This document shows positions 1-5,633 of a stretch of 5,884 nt of DNA, one piece after another. The stretch is from Spirochaetales bacterium (lineage in GTDB: Bacteria > Spirochaetota > Spirochaetia > SZUA-6 > DRHE01). The stretch spans positions 1 through 5,884 of the forward strand of contig JAFGFV010000468.1 in the NCBI GenBank assembly GCA_016930895.1, read 5' to 3'. Each line of letters starts with the position of its first letter. Position 1 is the first letter of the stretch. The position numbers and the translations under genes are program-made. Below the pieces are notes generated by a model that saw nothing but the letters and a program-made list of their open reading frames with translations, had not been told where the DNA came from and ran no database searches.

Positions 1-262
1 CGGCCAGGTGTGCCCGAATCACTACCACAAGCTGATCAAGGAGACCTTCATCGTCATTCGCGGGGACATCACCCTGTCCATAGACGGAGAGCGCCACGTC
101 CTCAGTGCCGGGGAGACGATTACGCTGCCGCCGGGCACCTGGCACGAGTTCACTTCCTCGGCCGGAGCGGTGGTGGAGGAAGTGACCACCCGCCAGCACC
201 CGGACGATTCCTGCTTTGCCGACGAGACCATACGCAGGTACGTGAGCGAAGACGAAGGATAG
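1..262 (+). CDS. Cupin-domain protein, C-terminal part (possible sugar isomerase or NeuB-type cupin)
   Basis: The gene runs in from the left edge; 86 complete codons are visible, ending at TAG (260-262). Both cupin motifs are present and match the family spacing exactly. Motif 1 is G1-x5-H7-x-H9-x4-E14-x6-G21, and motif 2 is G37-x5-P43-x-G45-x2-H48 (numbering from the first full codon at 2-4). His7, His9, Glu14 and His48 are therefore the expected metal ligands, and the fold should be a complete small beta-barrel. The ending (GAVVEE, then a DDS-x-FAD-x-x-I pattern) recalls D-lyxose isomerase-like cupins and the C-terminal cupin attached to some N-acetylneuraminate synthases; that is family memory, not a search result. 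A metal-dependent cytoplasmic sugar-handling enzyme is the reasonable inference. GTG at 8 is an internal valine, not a start, because motif 1 begins upstream of it. Whether this is a lone cupin or the tail of a larger enzyme cannot be seen. Confidence 0.85.
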   Translation, partial: GQVCPNHYHKLIKETFIVIRGDITLSIDGERHVLSAGETITLPPGTWHEFTSSAGAVVEEVTTRQHPDDSCFADETIRRYVSEDEG

Positions 263-279
263 GGCGCCCCACGGTGCCT
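262..279 (+). terminator. Possible terminator hairpin after the cupin gene
   Basis: GGGCGCC (262-268) can pair with GGTGCCT (273-279) around a CCAC loop, with two G-U pairs. It overlaps the last base of the cupin stop codon. No T-run follows, so intrinsic termination is uncertain. It may be only a short GC-rich fold. Confidence 0.3.
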
Positions 280-463
280 CGGTGATGTCCTCCACCCGAC
301 AGGCCCGCCTGGTCGGCCCTGGTCCGAGTCGTTGCCCTCCGGGCCCGCCGCGGCACAGACGAGGGTGACGCGCCCTGCTCGGCGGCGACTTGCGCACTGA
401 ATTCGGAGCCTTCCGGTGCTACCTTTCTATCAACAAAGTGTCACGCGGTTTCGGTGAGGAGGT

Positions 464-475
464 TTGTCTGGACAA
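464..475. promoter_or_regulatory. Small palindrome, candidate operator
   Basis: TTGTC (464-468) and GACAA (471-475) form a perfect inverted repeat with a TG spacer, in the AT-richer part of the gap. A dimeric regulator could bind such a site. Five-base arms arise easily by chance in 488 bp, so this is weak. Confidence 0.22.
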
Positions 476-565
476 CCCCGGCGCTCTCGCCGAAAAGGTA
501 ATTAGAACCGCAGCAAACCATGACCGCCTTCACGGGACCTGTTCGCAAGGACGCGTTCGCTGAGA

Positions 566-586
566 CACGCAGGGTGGTTGTGCGTG
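566..586. repeat. Inverted repeat CACGCA / TGCGTG
   Basis: Perfect six-base arms (566-571 and 581-586) flank a nine-base loop rich in G and T. It could be a protein-binding site or a small hairpin in the leader transcript. There is no supporting context. Confidence 0.22.
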
Positions 587-704
587 GCTGCCGCGTCCGC
601 CCCCATCGAGAAGGGGTGAGTGACAGGGTGCGTATCAGTCGGCCAGGAAACAGCGTCGGCCCGCCGTGGAATGCACGGATTGCGGGCTGACCCACATTCG
701 GCGG

Positions 705-730
705 TTTGTGGACCTTCCGCGGTCCGCAGG
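705..730 (+). promoter_or_regulatory. Leader hairpin just upstream of the ribosome binding site
   Basis: TTTGTGGACC (705-714) pairs with GGTCCGCAGG (721-730) over ten consecutive positions, three of them G-U and the inner five mostly G-C, around a TTCCGC loop. It ends seven bases before the GGGGAG ribosome binding site. A short competing stem, CAGG (727-730) with CCTG (735-738), would use part of the 3' arm and the first G of the ribosome binding site. The two folds cannot coexist, so translational control is conceivable but unproven. Confidence 0.35.
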
Positions 731-737
731 TGCGCCT

Positions 738-743
738 GGGGAG
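738..743 (+). promoter_or_regulatory. Ribosome binding site of the large Ig-repeat gene
   Basis: GGGGAG lies seven bases before the ATG at 751. It decides the start: the in-frame TTG at 706 has no such site and would put 15 polar residues ahead of the signal peptide. Confidence 0.8.
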
Positions 744-750
744 TACTTAC

Positions 751-810
751 ATGCGTAAGAGTCTGCTCGCCATCCTGCTCGTGCTCGTTCCGTTCTCCGC
801 GGGGTGGGCC
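751..810 (+). other. Signal peptide of the Ig-repeat protein
   Basis: Residues 1-20 start with MRKS, continue with a hydrophobic core (LLAILLVLVPF) and end at G-W-A before LGNP. This fits signal peptidase I cleavage after A20. No cysteine follows, so it is not a lipoprotein signal. Confidence 0.85.
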
Positions 811-3800
811 CTCGGCAACCCCGAGGCCGGGGAGTACGAGGCTGTAGAAGGTCTGGAGAACTGGGACTACCGGCTGGACATCGAGGGGCGCAAGGCCGGA
901 AAGTATAACCTCATCGTGCGGGGAACCGACCAGGCGGGAAACGTGCGCTACGAGGGACCTTACAACCTCTTCGTCGACCCGGAGTCGGACCTCCCGGTCA
1001 CGCGGATCTCCTATCCAGCCGCGGCCGCCCGAGCCGGGGCGCTCCTGAACGTGGTCGGGACCGCCGTGGACGACGATGGGGTCCAGGCGGTCGAGGTTCA
1101 GCTGGACGACCGGGAATGGATGGCGGTCAACGGGACGGAGTACTGGTCGATTGTTCTCGATCTTCAGAGGGTCTCGGATGGGGAGCACGTGCTGAGGGCG
1201 CGCTGCTTGGACGTCAACGGCCTGGCGGGCAATCCCGACCAGGTCCACTTTCAGCTGGACAAGCAGGCGCCGGTGATCCAGATGAGCTCGCACGCCGACG
1301 GCTCCCTGGTGTCCGGCACCGTCGAGGTGGAAGGCTCGATCCAGGACGCCAATGGGGTCGCCGCGCTGGCCCTGAGCCTCGACGAGGGCGAGAGCTGGGC
1401 GCCGCTCAGGATCAGCCTCGACAAAGAGAGGACCCAGGGGTCCTTCCGGGTCAAGATCGACACCCGGGAGAAACCCGATGGGCCCCTGGTCTTGTGGCTC
1501 GAGGGGACCGACCGGATGGGCTCCGAGGCCCGCTATCCGTTTCTCGTGTTCGTCAACAACGATTCCCCCGAGCTCACGATCCTGTCCCCCGCGGAGGGCG
1601 CCGCAGTCAACGGCAGAGTCCTGGTGGCAGGCATGGCCCGGGACAAGGTGGGGCTGCAGGCCTTGCGCTACCAGCTCGCGGGAGGCGAGGAAGGTTCGAT
1701 CGCCCTCACCCCAGGGAATCCCTTCTGGACCCACGAGCTGGACCTGTCTGCAACGAAGAAGGGGACGGTGCAGGTCGTCTACACTCTGCGGAACCTCGCC
1801 GGCAACGAGCAGGTCGCGAAGCTGCGCCTGGAGGTGGACCCGCTCTCGGACCTGCCGCGGGTTACGCTGGTGTCACCGGAAGAGGCCGCGCAGGTCTCCG
1901 GGGCCGTGCTCGTAGCCGGGTTCGTGGCGGACGACGATGCCGTGGACCGGGTCGAGTATACCCTCGACGCGGGCGAGCCTGTTTCCGTTCCCACGGTGTC
2001 GGCCTTCGCTGCGGTTCTCGAGGAGGTCCCCCCCGGCCCCCACAGGCTGGCGGTGCGGGCAGTGGATGTCGGCGGTGTAGCCGGGAGCCCGTCAGTGGTG
2101 AGCTTTGCCTGTGCCGGGCCTGCCCCGGTGATCACCGCGGCCACCCTGCTGGAAGCGGGGGCGGCGGTGCCGTTCGTCCCGGGAACGGTGTACACGGGAG
2201 AGAAGGACGGCCGGCTGACCGGCGCCATCCGCTTCGCGGGCGCCAGGCTCCAGGCTGAGTATGCCCTCCAGGGAGACTCGTACCGGCCCCTGGCTCTGAA
2301 GAAGGGCGCGGGCGAGGAAGAGCGGCTGTATGAGCTTGCGCTGCCGAAGTCCCTGCCCGCCGGGCGGGTGGACTTCGCAGTGCGCGCCACGGACGGCTTT
2401 GGCGCGACCGGGGAGCTCAGGTCCTTCCTGTTCAAGGGGGTCGAGCCGACAGCGGAGGGGATCCTGCTGGTGGACGCCCGTATCGACGAACAAGGAGTGC
2501 TGCTCCTCGACGGAGAGCCCTTGAGGGGGTTCGTGACGGGCGGTCCGATTCGCGAGGCGGCGCTGCAGCCCGAGACGCCACTCCTGCGGATCGAAACGGA
2601 CGGATCGACCTTCAGGGTCCATTCCCAGGCCCCGGGGGTGAGCGGGCCCACCCGCATTACGGTTACGGCCGCCGACGGGAGAAGCTACGAAAGCGAGCCG
2701 ATCGGCTTCGTCACCGACCTCCTGGGTCCGGAGCTCTCGATCGCACAGCCGCAGAGCGGCCGGTGGGTGTCCGACACGCTCGAGATTGCCGGGCGGACCC
2801 GCGATCCCGGCGGGGTCGCCGGGGTCGAGTATTCCCTCGACGGGGCGAGCTGGAGCGCCATAGGGGTCGAAGAGGGCGTGGGGGAGTCGCTGTTCGCTGC
2901 CGCGCTGCCGGTCGAGAGCCTGGCCGAAGGCCCCCACCTACTGCGGCTCCGGGCCCTGGACCGGGCCGGGAACGCCACCCAGCGGCAGGTTCCGTTCCAC
3001 CGGGACGTCACTCCTCCCACCGTGAGCCTGATCGCCCCGCGGCCGGAGGATCAGGTCAACGGGACCACCACCGTCGTGGGCCGCGCGGTGGACGCCGGGG
3101 CGGTAGCGCTGGTGGAGGTGAGCGAGGACGGCTCCGACTTTCGGCCTGTTGGAAACGGGCGGGAGTTCGCCTTCGACCTGAACCTCTCGAAGCTTCCCGG
3201 GGAGGCGGGGCGGATCTGGATTCGCTGTACCGACGAGGCGGGAAACCAGAGCCTCCTGGAACCGCGGCTTTCCGTCGATCTGGCGGCCGACAGACCCGAG
3301 GTGCAAATCCAGCTCCCCGCCGACGGCGCCCTGATCCGCAACGATTTCGTCCTCTCCGGGATGGTCTTCGACGACGACGGGGTGGCCGCGGTGTACTACC
3401 GCGTGGATGACGGAGAGTTCCAGCCCCTGCCGGGGGGGCATAACTTCAGCGTGCCCCTGAGCCTCACTCAGATCGGCGACAACGAGCACACCATCGAGGT
3501 GAAGGCCGAGGACCTGGGCGGGCTGGAGAGCGAAACCTCCGTGGTGCGTTTCCAGGTTTCGACCTCCGATCCGGTCACGAGTTTGGCGGCGCCGGCCATC
3601 GACGCCCATGTCCAAGGAGTGCTCGAGCTGGAGGGCACGAGCGCGGACCCCAATGGGATCGCCGAGGTTCGCATCTCCCTGGACAATGGGGTGAGCTACC
3701 TCCGGGCAAACGGCGGCGAGGAGTGGAGCTACCGCCTGGATACCCGCCTTCTGGCGGACGGCACGCACGCGGTCCTGGTCGAGGCCGAGGACGCAACCGG

Positions 3801-5484
3801 CGCAACCGGGCTGTACACCACCACCATCAACGTGGACAACGAGGCGCCGGATCTCGTGCTCGATTCGCCCAAGGACGGCCAGGTGCTGACGAGCGACGTG
3901 TTGCTGAGCGGGCGGGTCGTGGATGCGGTCGGGCTGTCCAGGCTCGCGGCCAGCGTGACGCCGGTATCCTCCTTCCCGCCGGCAGAGACCGAGGCCGGCG
4001 GGAAGGAGTTGCCGGCACAGGACGAGGAGATCGCGCAGGAGTCCCAGGCGCTGGACGCGGTGTTTGTGGAGGAGTCCCTGGCGCTGGGTGAGGTCATCCA
4101 GGAGCGGCTCGACATCGACCAGCTCCCTCCTGGGTGGTACAACCTGCGCCTCGAGGCCTCGGACCAGGCCGGCAACCTCAGCTATGTTTCCCGCAACTTC
4201 CTCAAGCGGCCCAGCGGGAGTGCCGAGCGGGTCGAGCTGTTCTATCCCGCCGACGGAGAGCACCTGGCGGGGCCCCTGAACATCGCGGGGAGGGTGTACT
4301 CCGAGCGCTCCCTGGCGGGCGCGACCATCGTAGTCACCCTGGACGGGGGGCGCCTGGAGACCGGAATGCTCAGCAGCACCGGACACTTTCACCTCAAGAC
4401 GGGGCCGGAGCAGGTGCCCGCAGGCAGCCACTCCGTGCAGGTCCAGCTGGTCCTGGCCGGAGAGCCTGCGCTGGAATCGGAACCCCACCGCTTCGAGTAC
4501 GAGCTCGCCGGCCCCTGGGTTGACATCACCTCCCTGGCCCTGGGGGACTACGTATCCGGCCGGCCGTTCCTGGAGGGTCAGGCGGGCTACGCGAGGCCGG
4601 AAGCCCCGGGGTTGGAGCAGGAGCCGACCGACGGGAAGGCAGCAGGCGGGAAAGGCGGCGAGGGGACGCCGAAGGTCGAGCTGATCGAGGTCAGCATGGA
4701 CAACGGGCGCTCCTTCCGCAAGGCCGATGGTCGGCAAGCTTGGCGCTACCGGCTGGAGACCCTGGCCCTGCCCAACGGCCCCCTGCGCCTCCTGGTGAGG
4801 GCGACGTTTTCGGACGGCCAGACCGCCGTGACTCGCACGCAGCTGTCCGTCGACACCCGTCCGCCGGCGCTGGGCCTCCTCGCCCCGGCGGAGGGCGGCA
4901 GGTTCAACGACAGTATCCCCCTGGTCGGGACGGGAGCGGACGAGTCGGGGCTGCAGGAAATCGCGGTGAGCCTGCGGGAGGGAGACAAGAGCCGCTACCA
5001 GGTTCCTGCGTTCATCCAGGGGCTGTACCTGGACTTCCACGCCATGGGCGCCACCTACTTCGATGCAGGCGTTGGGCTCACCTTCTTCGAGGACAACGTC
5101 AAGCTGCAGCTCCAGATCGGGCTGTCGCCGCCGGGGCGGTTCTCAGGGCTGGTGATCGGCGCGAAGCTGCTGGCCAATGTCGCGACGCTGCCCTTCGGCT
5201 ACTTTTTCGGGCCCTCCTGGGATTTCTTCTCCATGTCCCTGGCCGTGGGCGCGAACTTCTCCTATTTCACCATGTCCGAGGGCCCGATAGAGTTCACTGA
5301 CGCGGGGCTCGTCCTGGGAGGCGTCGTTGCTCAGTTGGAGTTCGCCCGTTTCGAGATAGCCCGCTGGCGAGCCCTGAACGCCTACGCCCTGTACACCGAG
5401 TACCAGCTGTGGTTCATCTCCTCGGACATCGAAGCTGGAACGGCGAGCAGGATCGCTTTCGGCCTGAGAGTGGAGCTGTTCTGA
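751..5484 (+). CDS. Giant Ig-repeat protein with C-terminal outer-membrane beta-barrel
   Basis: This 1577-residue protein has four parts. Residues 1-20 are a classical signal peptide: RK, a leucine-rich core, and a likely cut after A20. Residues 38-1413 are a rod of tandem Ig-like modules of about 90-100 residues. Each complete module shows the pattern P-x-G-x-x-V/L, a G-x-x-x-D turn, a strand with a LD-x-G hairpin, DG-x-H, then D-x-A-G-N, as in bacterial Ig domains of the Big_7 type (PF17957). Residues 1414-1418 are a short bridge. About 1419-1577 reads as an eight-stranded beta-barrel ending in alternating hydrophobics and a final Phe, the usual BAM recognition signal. There are no catalytic motifs and only three cysteines (152, 454, 826). 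The likely place is the outer membrane, with the rod either in the periplasm or outside. A structural, adhesive or scaffold role is inference; I do not recognise a named protein. It has its own ribosome binding site and a hairpin right after the stop, so it is probably transcribed alone. Confidence 0.93.
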   Translation: MRKSLLAILLVLVPFSAGWALGNPEAGEYEAVEGLENWDYRLDIEGRKAGKYNLIVRGTDQAGNVRYEGPYNLFVDPESDLPVTRISYPAAAARAGALLNVVGTAVDDDGVQAVEVQLDDREWMAVNGTEYWSIVLDLQRVSDGEHVLRARCLDVNGLAGNPDQVHFQLDKQAPVIQMSSHADGSLVSGTVEVEGSIQDANGVAALALSLDEGESWAPLRISLDKERTQGSFRVKIDTREKPDGPLVLWLEGTDRMGSEARYPFLVFVNNDSPELTILSPAEGAAVNGRVLVAGMARDKVGLQALRYQLAGGEEGSIALTPGNPFWTHELDLSATKKGTVQVVYTLRNLAGNEQVAKLRLEVDPLSDLPRVTLVSPEEAAQVSGAVLVAGFVADDDAVDRVEYTLDAGEPVSVPTVSAFAAVLEEVPPGPHRLAVRAVDVGGVAGSPSVVSFACAGPAPVITAATLLEAGAAVPFVPGTVYTGEKDGRLTGAIRFAGARLQAEYALQGDSYRPLALKKGAGEEERLYELALPKSLPAGRVDFAVRATDGFGATGELRSFLFKGVEPTAEGILLVDARIDEQGVLLLDGEPLRGFVTGGPIREAALQPETPLLRIETDGSTFRVHSQAPGVSGPTRITVTAADGRSYESEPIGFVTDLLGPELSIAQPQSGRWVSDTLEIAGRTRDPGGVAGVEYSLDGASWSAIGVEEGVGESLFAAALPVESLAEGPHLLRLRALDRAGNATQRQVPFHRDVTPPTVSLIAPRPEDQVNGTTTVVGRAVDAGAVALVEVSEDGSDFRPVGNGREFAFDLNLSKLPGEAGRIWIRCTDEAGNQSLLEPRLSVDLAADRPEVQIQLPADGALIRNDFVLSGMVFDDDGVAAVYYRVDDGEFQPLPGGHNFSVPLSLTQIGDNEHTIEVKAEDLGGLESETSVVRFQVSTSDPVTSLAAPAIDAHVQGVLELEGTSADPNGIAEVRISLDNGVSYLRANGGEEWSYRLDTRLLADGTHAVLVEAEDATGATGLYTTTINVDNEAPDLVLDSPKDGQVLTSDVLLSGRVVDAVGLSRLAASVTPVSSFPPAETEAGGKELPAQDEEIAQESQALDAVFVEESLALGEVIQERLDIDQLPPGWYNLRLEASDQAGNLSYVSRNFLKRPSGSAERVELFYPADGEHLAGPLNIAGRVYSERSLAGATIVVTLDGGRLETGMLSSTGHFHLKTGPEQVPAGSHSVQVQLVLAGEPALESEPHRFEYELAGPWVDITSLALGDYVSGRPFLEGQAGYARPEAPGLEQEPTDGKAAGGKGGEGTPKVELIEVSMDNGRSFRKADGRQAWRYRLETLALPNGPLRLLVRATFSDGQTAVTRTQLSVDTRPPALGLLAPAEGGRFNDSIPLVGTGADESGLQEIAVSLREGDKSRYQVPAFIQGLYLDFHAMGATYFDAGVGLTFFEDNVKLQLQIGLSPPGRFSGLVIGAKLLANVATLPFGYFFGPSWDFFSMSLAVGANFSYFTMSEGPIEFTDAGLVLGGVVAQLEFARFEIARWRALNAYALYTEYQLWFISSDIEAGTASRIAFGLRVELF
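2128..2724 (+). other. Two divergent modules in the middle of the Ig array
   Basis: Residues 460-563 keep the array's rhythm and a late ATDGFGATG turn, but lack the early G-x-x-x-D and LD-x-G landmarks. Residues 564-658 retain almost none of the consensus except a final T-A-A-D-G turn and an F-V-T-D exit. The span is about right for two domains. They could be degenerate Ig modules or a different beta-rich domain. Confidence 0.55.
3961..4104 (+). other. Acidic, helix-prone insertion inside Ig module 11, with an 11-residue tandem repeat
   Basis: About 48 residues (1071-1118) replace the central hairpin of this module. The first part is Pro/Glu/Ala-rich. The second part holds two copies of an 11-residue unit, ESQALDAVFVE (1097-1107, 4039-4071) and ESLALGEVIQE (1108-1118, 4072-4104). 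The first 16 bases of the two copies differ at one position, which suggests a recent 33-bp duplication. The segment is probably an amphipathic helix projecting from the rod. Confidence 0.7.
4591..4674 (+). other. Flexible Gly/Glu/Lys-rich insertion inside Ig module 13
   Basis: Residues 1281-1308 interrupt the module between its GQAGY strand and its LIEVSMDNG hairpin. They are low in hydrophobics and rich in G, E, P and K (for example GKAAGGKGGEG), so this is likely a disordered loop. Confidence 0.65.
5005..5481 (+). other. C-terminal outer-membrane beta-barrel domain of the Ig-repeat protein
   Basis: Residues about 1419-1577 contain eight amphipathic stretches, roughly 1421-1434, 1436-1446, 1450-1458, 1464-1480, 1492-1508, 1514-1536, 1542-1557 and 1565-1577. 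Turns are marked by ED-N, SPPG, MSEG and SSD. The last strand is RIAFGLRVELF, with hydrophobics at alternate positions and a terminal Phe. An aromatic-rich loop, PFGYFFGPSWDFF (1481-1493), lies between strands 4 and 5. The size matches small eight-stranded barrels of the OmpA/OmpX/OmpW class, not the larger 12-stranded autotransporter domain. Confidence 0.72.
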
Positions 5485-5486
5485 CC

Positions 5487-5526
5487 GGGTCCCCCTCTCG
5501 GCTCACCGGGCTGGCGAGGGGGATCC
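5487..5526 (+). terminator. GC-rich terminator-like hairpin after the Ig-repeat gene
   Basis: GGGTCCCCCTC (5487-5497) pairs with GAGGGGGATCC (5516-5526) along 11 positions, with one G-U pair and an 18-base loop. It begins three bases after the stop codon and sits between convergent genes, where it could serve either strand. The absence of a T-run makes classical intrinsic termination uncertain; protection of the 3' end is an alternative. Confidence 0.55.
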
Positions 5527-5560
5527 CGATCTAAGCTGACGGGTGGTGTGCTCGATCCTC

Positions 5561-5575
5561 GGCGCCAGGGGCGCC
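5561..5575. terminator. Small GGCGCC hairpin in the convergent gap
   Basis: Two GGCGCC copies (5561-5566 and 5570-5575) pair around AGG. It lies 59 bases beyond the stop of the minus-strand gene and could help end that transcript. The arms are short and no T-run is present. Confidence 0.25.
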
Positions 5576-5633
5576 TGCCGCCTTCAGGGCTTCGGGCGCG
5601 GCGCTGCCCCCGCGTACCCCGAGATACCGACCG

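Larger units (their letters stand above)
263..750. other. Long intergenic region without a convincing gene
   Basis: No frame here has a gene-like reading with a ribosome binding site. The stretch from about 390 to 530 is visibly less GC-rich than the coding DNA around it, as expected for a control region. It contains a TTGTC-N2-GACAA palindrome (464-475), a CACGCA/TGCGTG inverted repeat (566-586) and a leader hairpin (705-730). I found no convincing paired -35/-10 sigma-70 promoter, tRNA, riboswitch or CRISPR repeat by eye. The promoter of the downstream gene most likely lies here but cannot be placed. Confidence 0.6.
862..4989 (+). repeat. Tandem Ig-like module array (about 13 full modules plus two halves)
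   Basis: Approximate residue boundaries: half module 38-82; full modules 83-173, 174-273, 274-369, 370-459, 460-563 (divergent), 564-658 (divergent), 659-755, 756-849, 850-941, 942-1033, 1034-1156 (with insertion), 1157-1254, 1255-1372 (with insertion); half module 1373-1413. Recurrent landmarks are a proline linker before each module, the W/Y-x-Y-x-L-D strand and the D-x-A-G-N turn. The modules are well diverged in DNA, so this is an old array rather than a recent expansion. Confidence 0.88.

Noticed and set aside
489..496. GCCGAAAA resembling a flagellar sigma-28 -10 element (GCCGATAA)
   Set aside because: No TAAA-type -35 element sits at the right distance upstream, so one partial box is not enough.
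438..563. Short plus-strand frame starting at GTG 438 (41 residues) in the intergenic gap
   Set aside because: Some of it reads plausibly (for example NPGALAEKVIRTAA), but it has no ribosome binding site, its third positions are far less GC-rich than the real genes here, and it matches no family I know.
601..616. CCCC...GGGG mini-hairpin in the gap
   Set aside because: There are only four base pairs with an eight-base loop and no extension on either side.
706..750. In-frame TTG at 706 as the start of the giant gene
   Set aside because: It would add 15 residues ahead of the signal peptide and has no ribosome binding site, whereas ATG at 751 has GGGGAG seven bases upstream.
620..847. 75-codon plus-strand frame overlapping the start of the giant gene
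   Set aside because: It is out of frame with the signal peptide and Ig repeats, has a Cys/Arg/Ser-rich composition and no ribosome binding site.
502..1734. A 410-codon open frame on the minus strand across the gap and the start of the giant gene
   Set aside because: Its composition is rich in Pro, Gly, Arg and His, with no recognisable pattern, and most of it lies opposite the well-supported gene. It is a GC-bias shadow.
862..4989. The repeat array as a recent tandem DNA expansion or CRISPR-like array
   Set aside because: The modules share only a protein-level pattern at about 90-100 residue spacing; their DNA is strongly diverged. No short identical spaced repeats are present apart from the 33-bp duplication at 4039-4104.
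2938..5040. A 700-codon open frame on the minus strand inside the giant gene
   Set aside because: It lies opposite the Ig-repeat gene and shows no domain pattern, signal peptide or ribosome binding site. Strong GC bias at third codon positions keeps antisense frames free of stops. The plus-strand frame has clear repeats and a fold.
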